Shown here in pieces: positions 23,901 to 33,589 of a DNA stretch of 64,000 nucleotides. Under the pieces are notes generated by a model. That model searched no databases. It was given only the letters and a program-made list of their open reading frames with translations, and was not told the origin of the DNA. Position 1 is the stretch's first letter, and each line of letters begins with the position of its first letter. The position numbers and the translations under genes are program-made. Source of the DNA: Daphnia pulex (taxonomy: Eukaryota; Arthropoda; Branchiopoda; Diplostraca; Daphniidae); contig NC_060025.1 in assembly GCF_021134715.1 (NCBI RefSeq), positions 8,370,001 through 8,434,000 of the forward strand, in the 5' to 3' direction.

Positions 23901-24691
23901 TGGAATCGCGTGCACAAGTGAGTCGAGACGTTTGTACTCAATTGAAAATTCCGGAATATTTAATTTGTTTTGTTTTGTTTTGTTTTTCCAGGGAATTTTC
24001 AAAGTTGAGGAAATTCATGGAGAAATTGGAGAATTGCAACTATGCCGTGGAACTGGGCAAACAGCTCAAGTTCTCACTGGTCGGCATCGCTGGCAAAGAC
24101 ATTAGCGACGGCAATCCGACCTTGACGCTCGGTAATTTGCAATCAAATCATTAAAAATAAGTTGAAATTCACACGAATCCAATTCCAAACAGCTTTGATC
24201 TGGCAATTGATGCGAGCCTACACGTTGTCTATTCTGACGCAATTGGCCGACACTGGAAGTCCAATCGTCGAAAAGGAAATCATCGACTGGGTGAACAACA
24301 AATTGGCCCAGGGCAAGAAAACAACATCCATCAGGAATTTCCAGGTAACAAAACAAAATAATTTAATTGAAAAAACCTCCCAAATGTTAATTCGTCACCG
24401 TCTGTCGACCATCGTCAGGACTCTTCCATCGCCAAAGCACGAGTGGTCATCGACTTGATTGACTGCATCAAACCGGGAACCATCAATTACGAGCTGGTGC
24501 GAGAGGGCGGGCCGGATGAGGACAACCTAGCCAACGCCAAGTACGCCATTTCCATGGCACGAAAGATTGGCGCCCGCGTCTACGCTCTGCCAGAGGATAT
24601 AACTGAAGTCAAGCAAAAAATGGTCATGACCGTCTTCTCGACTCTGATGGCCAGAGATTACGTTCCCAGCATGGACAGCAAAAACAATTGA
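17944..24691 (+). CDS. Fim: Fimbrin / plastin actin-bundling protein
   Basis: Eleven exons: 17944-18036, 22073-22240, 22316-22438, 22550-22689, 22779-22986, 23051-23311, 23456-23635, 23742-23917, 23992-24131, 24193-24344, 24419-24691. They give 637 aa, the usual plastin length. An EF-hand pair comes first (loop [13 protein letters not shown] near residue 33). Four calponin-homology domains follow, arranged as two actin-binding units; diagnostic stretches are [47 protein letters not shown] and [18 protein letters not shown]. Family knowledge: plastins cross-link actin filaments into bundles in a calcium-sensitive way. Intron 1 is about 4 kb, very long for this window, and includes a candidate alternative first exon at 21847. 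Confidence 0.94.
18037..22072 (+). other. Fimbrin intron 1 (about 4 kb)
   Basis: A long intron rich in homopolymer A and T runs and a TTC/CTT tract at about 19110-19175. It contains many GTGTGT stretches but no internal gene that could be supported. The 21000-21850 part is less AT-rich and could carry a second promoter for the alternative exon. Near 21382-21401 lies a short GGTACC-bounded inverted repeat. Confidence 0.6.
21847..21927 (+). CDS. Fim: Candidate alternative first exon of fimbrin
   Basis: ATG at 21847 opens an 81-nt frame, [15 protein letters not shown]..., ending in ...AHYYQQ at a CAG|GTTGTC donor in phase 0. That is the same phase as the standard first exon, so both can join the exon at 22073. 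The aromatic Y sits four residues before the EF-hand loop I-D, just where F sits in the standard exon (EQFASIDRDGSG). The donor is weak, so this is a candidate only. Confidence 0.4.
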
Positions 24692-25551
24692 GGGGAGAGA
24701 AAAAACAATTTACTATTTACTACAACAACAACTATACTATATACGACGAGTGCCTAAACAACATCCGAAGGCTACAGACGAATTATATGCGGTAAGAATA
24801 GAGAAAAACAAAAAAACGAATATCCGCTTAACTTTCCAGACCATCACAGTTGGAGATACATTTCATGCTGACCCCCATCCGTTTAATATTGATTACATTT
24901 CAAAAATGGTTGAATTATTATTTTTTTTGTCCTCCTTATTCCCAAATTCCTTTTTTGTTTTACCTTTATACTATATCCCACGGCTTGCTGTGCGTGCTAA
25001 GTGTGTGTGCTTGTTTCTTTTTTTTTTTTTCTTGTTTGTTTTGTATGTCAGTCGTCGATTATTGTATCGTCATCAAAGTGTTTGTTTACTTGTGGGAGAT
25101 TTAAGAAAGGAAAAAAAAAAGGCGCCATACGTGTGTATATCCACCCAGATGAAGGATATATAAATACGGTATTATTTACTAAGACTACAGCCGGGGACCA
25201 AACCAAACCATAATTTTTTAATTGTCAAAAAGTCTTGTTGCTTCCCGATTATTATAAGAAAAATTATAAAATAACAACAAAAAATGATTTTTTTTTTCTG
25301 TGCATTTTTGTCCTCTATCCAAAATAACAAATGACTTGCATTGAGTGCTATCAACTATATAAGTTTTCTTAAATATTCTAAGTTCTCCCTCCCATCCCCC
25401 CAGTTTGAATTCATTTAAGAATATGTAAATAGTTACAAAAAAATCAATTTTTCAGTCTTGTTATTTCTTTTCTGCTGGCATTACACATTATTTAGTTGAT
25501 ACAAAAAATAACTTGTTCGTCATTAATCAAATGTCATAAAGAAGCTGAAGG
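24692..25551. other. Fimbrin 3' flank and TMEM243 3' flank
   Basis: Convergent 3' ends. The segment is very T-rich, with several C-poor stretches and a run of A at about 25111-25119. No gene was found. Confidence 0.5.
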
Positions 25552-26088
25552 CTAGAAACCATGAAGGTACAAGTTGGCACATATGCAGAGCAATATTATG
25601 TTTATCGAGTTGAAGTGGATGATGAAACGAACTATGGAGGTGACTTCTTGATTTCGATACCAAATCATCTGCAAGGAAATAAAGGTGATTCATCAGTAGA
25701 ATTTGATTATTTAACAACACTTCAAAATGTTTTCAACGCAAAATAGAGGAAATAAGAACTTACCAGGGAAATATTTGAAGTGCAAGTCAAAAGGATGCAA
25801 GATGCAAAGAAAACATTTAATGCCACAGATGATTCTTTGTGAAAAATAAAGGAACCAATAAAGGTACTGACTACAATAACAGCAGTAATGGAACCAAGGA
25901 TAAAATGGACCAATCTTGATCCCTATCGAGGTGTAAACAAAAGAAAATCCAATTATGCAAAAATAACAGAAAGGTGAAACTAAAAATACTTTAGAACCGT
26001 CCGAAGATGGGCCAGTATTTAGAAGCGGTGCTTCAGGGCCAATTTGCTCATATCCTCCTCTATTTGAGGTGCCGTTAGTGTACGACAT
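25552..26088 (-). CDS. tmem243: Transmembrane protein 243 homologue
   Basis: Three minus-strand exons, 26088-25990, 25922-25764 and 25668-25552, give 33+53+38 residues (124 aa); human TMEM243 has 118. Exon 1 is a soluble N-terminus (MSYTNGTSNRGGYEQIGPEA). Exon 2 encodes RLVHFILGSITAVIVVST, then ALNVFFASCILLTCTSN. Exon 3 encodes MIWYRNQEVTS and the closing INIILLCICANLYLHGF, which strongly resembles the human ending IIMLCICANLYFHD. Three to four membrane spans are expected. The function is not established; the human gene was named from drug-resistance work. It lies head-to-head with the BTB gene at 26896. Partial copies occur at about 28390-28650 and 30820-31200. Confidence 0.85.
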
Positions 26089-26895
26089 TTTACAAATCAG
26101 CGGTTCAACAAAAGCAAAATCTACCAAGTTTGTTCTAAGGCAACTGGCAAAGACACTAATATCAGTAAGAGACTGAGGGCTTGTGCATCCATCAAACACT
26201 TAACGATTGAATGACGAACGTTGATATGAGTAATAGGGCGAATTGACGTGTTATTGCGAACGAAAGTGACAATGTATTCAGAATATTTGTTTGGTCCTTG
26301 AAAATGAATAACATATGAAGCCATCTTACGAGAACTGATAAAAGCAAAACCAACTATCGCATTTTGTCGATTTGAAAATGAAATCTTTGAATAATTTGAA
26401 ATCAGATGATGAAAATATTTGAATTAAAAATCATAAAATTCTAAATCAAACCTAGTTTTTTTAAAGTGGTAAGTAATTGATATTATTTGAATATGGTCAA
26501 TGTTGTTCAGCGGCATACTGACCATCTGACAACAATGATCACAAAAAGTGAAAAAGTTCCAATGGCCATGTGGCACGCGCCTGGCTTTCAAGAATTTACA
26601 AGCACAACTGCCCAAGCACCTTGTATTCTCAACCAATTCTGATTTCTCCATCAGCCTTAATGTTAATGATCATTAATATTCCAAGAAATAAAAACACATG
26701 CATCAAAGAGGTAGTTATAGTAAATAGTTGTCAAATCAATTTCTTTATTGGTGGCGTTGGAGCTCAATATTATTTTTTGACTGACAGAATCCTAAAATCA
26801 ACTGAAAAGAAGAATTCATTATCTAACTAACTGGAAGATTTGCTTATCCAACTGTTTAACCTGTTACGAACGACTTCATCTCGTCCGTCAGTAAC
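26089..26895. promoter_or_regulatory. Divergent promoter of TMEM243 and BTB gene 1
   Basis: This 0.8-kb spacer separates the two divergent starts. Its left part (about 26130-26410) recurs near 28430-28700 and 31240-31500, each time upstream of a BTB gene. On the minus strand it can encode MASYVIHFQGPNKYSEY..., but the same frame is not kept in the other copies. It is therefore better read as 5' UTR or promoter sequence. Confidence 0.55.
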
Positions 26896-28140
26896 ATGGC
26901 AAATTCATCCAAAGTCAAGGCAAGAGAAATTCGAAGTGGATTATTTAACATCAGATGGGAAATAACAGAAAAAATCAAAGAGAAGAGTTTCTGTTGTGAT
27001 TATTTTACGCTCAATGTATTAAAGTCATCCTTAACTTTTGACATGATTTTTGAAAATTCCCTTACACCAATAAAAAATTTTGCTATTAAGAATGTCAGCC
27101 AAGAAGAACTTAAAAGCGAAAGTGAAGAAGAAACAGAAGAAGAATCAGTTAACAAAGATGAATCAGAAGATAATGCTGATGAAGATGACAATGGGAATGA
27201 TCATGCCGATGAAGGTGAAACTGAGCCAAAACAGAAGATAGATAAAAGTTCTTTTCATCCCCTCAAAACTGAAATTTGTCCTATGCACATGTGGATTTAC
27301 ACCTCTGAATCTGCATTAGGAATGGAAGAAAAACTTTTGAAAGATGCTACTGATGAATGGAGAGTGGAGTGGATTAGCTATAAATTGCCTGACTTCATCA
27401 ATCTTTGGATAGATTTCGGGACCCAGTTCCAAATAGAAAGAAACGTCATCAAAACAATGAGTGGCCTTGCCAGTATGTTTTACGATCAACATCGGTGTGA
27501 TGTCCAATTTCGCTTCAAAGATGGAAAATCCATTGGTGCCCACATGTTAATTCTTTCAGTCGGCAGCCCGGTGTTTTCGGCCATGTTCCAGTCGGGTTTC
27601 CTAGAGTCCCAAACGCGTGAAGTGACCATCACTGATATTAATTTGGAAATATTTCAGCAACTTCTCGACTACCTGTACATTGGCAGCGCACCCAAACTCG
27701 CAGATGAAAACATCACCCAATTACTCTTCGAGGCTGCAGATAAATACTCCGTCGAAAACCTTAAAAGTGATTGTCTCGAAGCTCTGCAGGAACGAGTGCT
27801 GAGACTCGACAACGTCGTCAACTTATTGGTTTGGTCTAACTTTCACTCAACAAAACCGCTTTTTGAAATGGCGTTGGAGTTCATCGTTAAAAATTTTCGC
27901 AAGCTCTTTGTCCAAGCCGACTTCGAGGACTTCTTGAAGAATTATCCGGATTTGTGTTTGATGGTCATGAAACGTGTCGCTCTCCTTCCGTGTCAATGCG
28001 ACCCAGATGAAATTTTCAAAAGAGGAAACAATCCTTCTCAGTCGTTCGTCCGTCCGTTAACAGCTCGGTTAACAGTTGTGCCCAATCTATCCCGATCCAC
28101 CCGATCCGTTTATGTATGCCTACTCGATCATTCCGAATGA
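26896..28140 (+). CDS. BTB/POZ protein, SPOP-like, tandem copy 1
   Basis: An intronless 414-aa frame. Residues 1-180 resemble a diverged MATH/TRAF-like half (EIRSGLFNIRWEI ... ICPMHMWIYTSE ... LPDFINLWIDFG) interrupted by a D/E-rich insert (about 75-115). The BTB domain covers about 195-300 (CDVQFRFKDGKSIGAHMLIL, SPVFSAMFQSGFLESQTREV, LLDYLYIGSAPKLADENI). A helical BACK-like tail follows. SPOP-type proteins bring substrates to CUL3 ubiquitin ligase; that role is inferred. The last 35 or so residues, ending YVCLLDHSE, correspond to 3' UTR in copies 2 and 3, so the normal stop was lost. Copy 1 also has one extra leucine (ERVLRLDN versus ERVRLDN). Confidence 0.8.
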   Translation: MANSSKVKAREIRSGLFNIRWEITEKIKEKSFCCDYFTLNVLKSSLTFDMIFENSLTPIKNFAIKNVSQEELKSESEEETEEESVNKDESEDNADEDDNGNDHADEGETEPKQKIDKSSFHPLKTEICPMHMWIYTSESALGMEEKLLKDATDEWRVEWISYKLPDFINLWIDFGTQFQIERNVIKTMSGLASMFYDQHRCDVQFRFKDGKSIGAHMLILSVGSPVFSAMFQSGFLESQTREVTITDINLEIFQQLLDYLYIGSAPKLADENITQLLFEAADKYSVENLKSDCLEALQERVLRLDNVVNLLVWSNFHSTKPLFEMALEFIVKNFRKLFVQADFEDFLKNYPDLCLMVMKRVALLPCQCDPDEIFKRGNNPSQSFVRPLTARLTVVPNLSRSTRSVYVCLLDHSE

Positions 28141-28324
28141 AGAGAAAGGTTTTTCTTTTCCTTGTCTCATTAGTTTCTGTCATAAATTTCCTAGCTCCTT
28201 TTGTTTTGTCGCAGTTTTACATTGTCGTCGACGAATTGTAAATTTACTGCAAAGATTGCATCTTTAGATATTCTCGAATTTCTTGTTTGTGGTTCTGCTG
28301 CTTTTATGCATGTTTGAACATAGC

Positions 28325-28330
28325 AATAAA
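28325..28330 (+). terminator. Polyadenylation signal, BTB gene 1
   Basis: AATAAA inside a block (CATAGCAATAAATAACC) that is conserved after all three tandem BTB genes. Confidence 0.6.
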
Positions 28331-28389
28331 TAACCAAGGTTGACATGTTGTAACTATAGCCTTCTTATTCAGCGTAAGTTATATGTCTA

Positions 28390-28700
28390 GTTTATCCCCT
28401 GTTATATTGCCTGCACGAGTTGACACATAAGACACTAATATCAGTAAGAGACTGAGGGCTTGTGAATCCATCAAACATTGAATGACGAACGTTGATATGA
28501 GTAATATAAGGCGAATTGACGTGTTGCGAAACGAAAAATTGCGAACGAAAGTGACATAGTATTCAGAATATTTGTTTTGTCCTTGAAAGCGCAATAACAT
28601 TTGAAGCCATCTAACGCTAAATGCAAAAAGTAAAACTAGCCATCGCATTATCGCATTTTGTTGATTTGAAAATGAAATCAGATTATGAAAATATTTGAAT
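28390..28700 (-). pseudogene. Duplicated TMEM243 promoter fragment, copy 2
   Basis: This segment matches 26130-26410 (ACACTAATATCAGTAAGAGA, then GAATGACGAACGTTGATATG) but contains none of the three TMEM243 coding exons. The coding part was deleted or never copied. Only the shared promoter side next to the following BTB gene remains. Confidence 0.65.
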
Positions 28701-29170
28701 TAAAAATCATAAAATTTGAAATAAAGCCTAGTTTTTTTTATTGTGGTTAGTAATTGATATTATTTGAATATGTTCAATTTTGTTCAGCGGCATACTGACC
28801 ATCTGACAACAATGATCAACAACAAAAGTCAAAATGGCCATCGCCCTGTCGGTGTATCTCTAGTCTCAATCACCTTTTGTATCTCTTCAAACCTGTCAAT
28901 CATCGTTCTTAGTTTTAAGTGATCAGTAAAGTTTCCAAGAAACAAAAACACTTGCAATAAAGAAGGTAATTAAAGACTAACTAGTTTGTAAAATCATTTT
29001 CTATGTTGGTGTTCTACTATATAACTTTTTAAAACTCAACAGATTCCTAAAATCAACTTAAGAAAAAAATTCATCATCATACTGACAGGAAGATTTTTCG
29101 TAGTTGTTTGTGAATTGACCCAAACTGTTGAACCTGTTAAGAACAACTTATTCATCTCGTTACCAGTAAC
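28701..29170 (+). promoter_or_regulatory. Upstream region of BTB gene 2
   Basis: This is a diverged copy of the sequence before BTB gene 1. It includes the motif CAGCGGCATACTGACCATCT and the stretch of A-rich sequence before the start codon. No gene was found within it. Confidence 0.5.
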
Positions 29171-30394
29171 ATGGCAAAATTTTCCACAGTCCAGGCAAGA
29201 GAAATTCGATGTGGGTTATTCAACATCAGATGGGAATTAAGAAAAGATTTAAAGGAGAAAGGTTTCTGTCAAGATTATGTTAAACTTAAAGTATACAAGT
29301 CATCCTGGGTCTTTGACATGGGTTTTGAATATTCTGTCGCACTTAAAAAAAGTAAGAATTTAAACAAAAGTTTTACTGTCAAAGATGTCAGCCAAGAAGA
29401 ACTGGAAAACAACTCTGAAGAAGAAATGGAGGAAGAAGAAGTGGAGGAAGAAGAAGCAGATGAATACTCAGTTAATGGAAATGAACCAGGAGATGATTTT
29501 GATGAAGATGGCAGTGAAATTGGTCATGAAGGTAATGAAGAAGATAGCAACAATGAAGGTGAACACGATGCTAAAAAACCAGAAGACCAGACGGATGAGA
29601 GTTCTTCCCATCTCAACAAAACTGAAATTTGCCCTATGCATATGTGGATCTACACCTCTGAATCTGTATCAGGAATTGAAAAGCAACTTGTAAAAGATGA
29701 TATTGATAATGGATGGAGAGTAGATTGGTGTGACTCTAAATTACCCGAATTCATCAATCTGTGGATAGATTTCGGAACTGAGTCCCCAACAGAAAAGAAT
29801 GTCATCAAAACAATGAGTGGCCTCGCCAGTATGTTTCACGATCAACATCGGTGTGATGTCAAATTCCGCTTCAAAGATGAAAAATCCGTTGATGCACACA
29901 TCTTAATTCTTTCAGTTGGCAGCCCGGTGTTTTCGGCCATGTTCCAGTCGGGTTTCCTAGAGTCCCAAACGCGTGAAGTGACCATCACTGATATTGATTT
30001 GGAAATATTTCTGCAACTTCTCGACTACCTGTACACTGGCAGCGCACCCAAACTCGCAGATGAAAACATCACCCAATTACTCTTCGAGGCTGCGGATAAA
30101 TACTCCGTCGAAAACCTTAAAAGTGATTGTCTCGAAGCTCTGCAGGAACGAGTGAGACTCGACAACGTCGTCAACTTATTGGTTTGGTCTAACTTTCACT
30201 CAACAAAACCGCTTTTTGATATGGCGTTGGATTTCATCGTTAACAATTTTCGCAAGCTCTTTGTCCAAGCCGACTTCGAGGACTTCTTGAAGAATTATCC
30301 GGATTTGTGCTTGATGGTCATGAAACGTGTCGCTTCCCTTCCGTGCCAATGCGACCAAGATGAAACAATGCCATCTACAGAATCGTCATCTTAA
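29171..30394 (+). CDS. BTB/POZ protein, SPOP-like, tandem copy 2
   Basis: An intronless 407-aa frame. It has the same plan as copy 1: MATH-like N-terminus, a longer acidic insert (about 75-150, with repeated EEE and DED runs), the LPEFINLWIDFG strand, BTB domain and helical tail ending CDQDETMPSTESSS. The BTB-coding DNA is almost identical to copy 1 for long stretches, while the N-terminal half differs much more. A likely polyadenylation signal lies at 30717-30722. The role as a CUL3 adaptor is inferred from the family only. Confidence 0.8.
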   Translation: MAKFSTVQAREIRCGLFNIRWELRKDLKEKGFCQDYVKLKVYKSSWVFDMGFEYSVALKKSKNLNKSFTVKDVSQEELENNSEEEMEEEEVEEEEADEYSVNGNEPGDDFDEDGSEIGHEGNEEDSNNEGEHDAKKPEDQTDESSSHLNKTEICPMHMWIYTSESVSGIEKQLVKDDIDNGWRVDWCDSKLPEFINLWIDFGTESPTEKNVIKTMSGLASMFHDQHRCDVKFRFKDEKSVDAHILILSVGSPVFSAMFQSGFLESQTREVTITDIDLEIFLQLLDYLYTGSAPKLADENITQLLFEAADKYSVENLKSDCLEALQERVRLDNVVNLLVWSNFHSTKPLFDMALDFIVNNFRKLFVQADFEDFLKNYPDLCLMVMKRVASLPCQCDQDETMPSTESSS

Positions 30395-30816
30395 TTTTAC
30401 GGTTCGTGAATCATTTTCAATTGAAAAAAAGTTTTTGAAATATTTACGATATGTAATAATCGTTTTTCCGTTATCAGTTTCACCCAATTTACTCCAATCT
30501 GGGGTTTATCTATGCCTACTCGATCATTCTGAATGAAGAGAAAGGTTTTTCTTTTCCTGATATTATTAGTTTCTGTCAAACATTTCCTAACTTCTTTTTT
30601 TTTGTTTTTCACGTTTTGCAGTATCGTAAAACTTTTGTTAATTTACTGAAAAGATGGCATCTTTCTCAAATTTCTTGTTCCTGGTTCTGCTGCTCTTTTG
30701 CATGTTTAAACATAGTAATAAATCACCAAGGTTGACATGTTAAACTATCGTTCTCTTATTCTACGTGAGTTATATGTCGAGTTCATCCCCGTGTTATATT
30801 GCCTGTATAAGTATGC
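30395..30816 (+). other. 3' flank of BTB gene 2
   Basis: A 3' UTR homologous to that of copies 1 and 3, including the block that can be read as CLLDHSE and the AATAAA at 30717-30722. Confidence 0.55.
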
Positions 30817-31205
30817 ACATATGCAGAGAAAAAAGTAAGTTTATGATTTGGAGTGGATGATAAAAAAACTATGAAGGTGACTTCTTGATTTCAATACAAA
30901 ATCATCTGGAATGAAATAAAGGTTATTCATCAGTAGAATTAGGTTATGTACTGACTACAATAACAGCAATTGTAACCGCTTGTAACAGCAGTAATGGAAC
31001 CAAGGATAAAATGTATCAACCTCGATCCCTATAAAGGAGTAAATAAAATAAAATAAAATAAAATAATGGAAAAATAATAGAAATGTGAAACTAAAATACT
31101 TTAGAACCGTCCGAAGATGGGCCAGTATGGAGAAGCGGTGCTTCCGGACCGATTTGCTCACATCCACCTCTAATTTGAGGTGCCGTTAGTGTACGACATT
31201 TTACA
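30817..31205 (-). pseudogene. TMEM243 pseudogene, copy 3
   Basis: On the minus strand this segment keeps exon 1 of TMEM243 (about 31200-31105), a stump of exon 2 and part of exon 3 (about 30906-30820). Most of exon 2 is deleted. Exon 1 carries changes that disrupt its frame and exon 3 is diverged. In place of part of an intron there is a short AAATA repeat (about 31036-31070). It no longer encodes a complete protein. It is the counterpart of 25552-26088, placed upstream of BTB gene 3. Confidence 0.75.
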
Positions 31206-32022
31206 AATCAGCGGTTAAAACAAAGCAAAATCTACCAATTTTGTACTAAGGTAACTGGAAAAGACACTAAACACTAGTATCAGTAAAAGACTGAGTGCTT
31301 GTGTATCCATCAAACACTTAACGAATAAGTTAACGATAGAGTGAAGAACGTTGACGTGTGATTGCGAACGATTGTGACAAAGATTCCGAATGTTTGTTTG
31401 CCCTTGGAAACTGAATAACATTTGAAGCCATCTAACGCCAAATGTTAAAAGCAAAACCAACTATCGCATTTTGTCGATTTGAAAATGAAATCAGCAAATG
31501 AAAATATTTAAATTCAAGAATACAAATTTGAAATGAAACCTAGTTTTTTTTTTAAATATCGGTAATGCAATTGCTGATCGATGTTATTTAAATATGAACT
31601 CAGCGGCATACTTACAACCTGACAACAATGATCACAAAATGGCGGCATCCGTCTGTCTCGGTGTCTAATCTGTCTCCCTACCTACTAGTCTCTCAAGTCT
31701 CAACTCTCAAGTAGTCAAGCACGTTATCTCCACCAATTTTCCCAATTTTAATTTTTAAGTGATCACTAAAGGTTTCCAAGAAACAAAAACGCTTGCATTT
31801 AAAAAGGTAATTATAAACTAACTAATTCGTATAAATGTGATATCATCTTCTTTCTTGGTGGTGCTGTAACAATTTTTTTAAACTCACAGATTTTTAAAAT
31901 CAACTGAAAGAATTTATCATCATACTGACTGGAAGATTTGTAAATATTGCTTGTGAATTGGATGCTATCCAACTCTTGAACCTGTTAAGAACAACTTCAT
32001 CTCGTCTGTCAGGAACAGTAAA
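31206..32022 (+). promoter_or_regulatory. Upstream region of BTB gene 3
   Basis: The third copy of the divergent-promoter block. It matches 26100-26890 with many small insertions and deletions. No independent gene was seen. Confidence 0.5.
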
Positions 32023-33201
32023 ATGGCAAGTTCATCCAGAATCCAGGCAAAAGAAATTCGAAGTGGGTTATTTAAGATCAGATGGGAATTAAAAGAAGAT
32101 ATCATGGAGAAGGGTGTGTGCCGTGATTATGTCACACTAAATTTGTGTAAGTCATCCTTGATTCTAAAAATGCTTTTTGATTATTCTGTTCCTACACGTA
32201 AAAAGTATCGGAATTTGAAACAAAATTTGGTTGTTAATGAAGTCAGCCAAGAAGAACTAAAAAGCGACAGTGAAGAAGAAACAGATGAAGACTCATTTAA
32301 TGAAGATGATGATGAAGAAGACAATGATCATGAAGGTATTGGTGAAAGTAGCAACATAGATGCCATTGAAGGTGAAAATGAGCCAGAACAGCAGATGGAT
32401 ACTCCTCATCCCCTCAAAAATGGAATTCGTCCCATGCTCATGTGGATCCTCACCTCAGAATATGCATCAGGATCAGGAAGTGAAAGAAAGCTTTTGAAAA
32501 ATGATACTGATGAATGGAGAGTAGAGTGGTATAGCTTTAAATTACCTGACTTCATCAATCTTTGGATAGATTTTGGGACCCAGTCCCAAATAGAAAGAAA
32601 CGTCATCAAAACAATGAGTGGCCTTGCCAGTATGTTTTACGATCAACATCGGTGTGATGTCCAATTTCGCTTCAAAGATGGAAAATCCATTGGTGCCCAC
32701 ATCTTAATTCTTTCAATCGGCAGCCCAGTGTTCTCTGCCATGTTCCAGTCGGGTCTCTTAGAGTCTCAAACGCGTGAAGTGACCATCACTGATATTGAAT
32801 TGGAAATATTCCGGCAACTTCTCGACTACTTATACACTGGCAGCGCACCCAAACTCGCAGATGAAAACATCACCAAACTACTCTTCGAGGCTGCGGATAA
32901 ATACTCCGTCGAACATCTTAAAAATGATTGCCTCGAAGCTCTGCAGGAACGAGTGAGAATTGACAACGTCACCAACTTATTAATTTGGTCGCACTTCCGA
33001 TCAACAAAACCACTTTTTGAAATGGCATTGAAATTTACCCTTAAAAATTTTCGCAAGCTCTTGGACCAAGCCGACTTCGAGGACTTTCTTAAGAGTTATC
33101 CGGATTTGTGTTTGATTGTCTTGAAACGTTTCGCTTCCCTTCCGTACCGATACTACCAACATGAAACAACGACATCGTCAGATTCGTATTCGTCACCTTA
33201 G
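32023..33201 (+). CDS. BTB/POZ protein, SPOP-like, tandem copy 3
   Basis: An intronless 392-aa frame with the shared plan: EIRSGLFKIRWELKED, an acidic insert (about 85-130), RPMLMWILTSE, LPDFINLWIDFG, the BTB domain (CDVQFRFKDGKSIGAHILIL, SPVFSAMFQSGLLESQTREV) and a helical tail. It ends ...TTSSDSYSSP. It is a little more diverged in the tail than copies 1 and 2 (for example ERVRIDNVTNLLIWSHF). A polyadenylation signal lies at 33521-33526. Confidence 0.8.
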   Translation: MASSSRIQAKEIRSGLFKIRWELKEDIMEKGVCRDYVTLNLCKSSLILKMLFDYSVPTRKKYRNLKQNLVVNEVSQEELKSDSEEETDEDSFNEDDDEEDNDHEGIGESSNIDAIEGENEPEQQMDTPHPLKNGIRPMLMWILTSEYASGSGSERKLLKNDTDEWRVEWYSFKLPDFINLWIDFGTQSQIERNVIKTMSGLASMFYDQHRCDVQFRFKDGKSIGAHILILSIGSPVFSAMFQSGLLESQTREVTITDIELEIFRQLLDYLYTGSAPKLADENITKLLFEAADKYSVEHLKNDCLEALQERVRIDNVTNLLIWSHFRSTKPLFEMALKFTLKNFRKLLDQADFEDFLKSYPDLCLIVLKRFASLPYRYYQHETTTSSDSYSSP

Positions 33202-33589
33202 TTTTACGGTTCGTGAATCATTAAAAATTTTAAAAAGTTGTGGAAATATTTACGGTAGAAAATAATCGTTTTTTATGTTTATCAGGTTTTCCAGATTTAC
33301 CCCATAGTTTATCTGTGCCTATTCGATCATTCCGAATGAAGAGTAAGGCTTTTCGTTTTCTTATCTCAATAGTTTTTGTAAAAATTCTCCTAGCTTCTTT
33401 TTATTTTATTGCGTTTTGCATTGTCCACGAATTGTAATTTCACTGAAACGATTGCATCGTAAAGCATTCTCAAATTTATTGTTCGTGGTTCTGCTGCTCT
33501 TTTGCTTGTTCAAACATAGCAATAAATCACCAAAGCTGACATTTTCGCTCTATTATTCTACGTGAGTCGTATGTCAAGTTTATCCCCCT
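33202..33589 (+). other. 3' flank of BTB gene 3
   Basis: A 3' UTR homologous to the other tandem copies, with AATAAA at 33521-33526. The duplication block ends near 33590. Confidence 0.5.

Noticed and set aside
26121-26324. 67-aa minus-strand frame between TMEM243 and BTB gene 1
   Set aside because: The corresponding frames in the two duplicated copies carry shifts and differ in length, so coding constraint is absent; promoter or UTR is more likely.
30327-30536. 69-codon frame after BTB gene 2
   Set aside because: It lies in the 3' UTR and is open by chance; only the part matching the tail of copy 1 is of interest, and this is reported as a finding.
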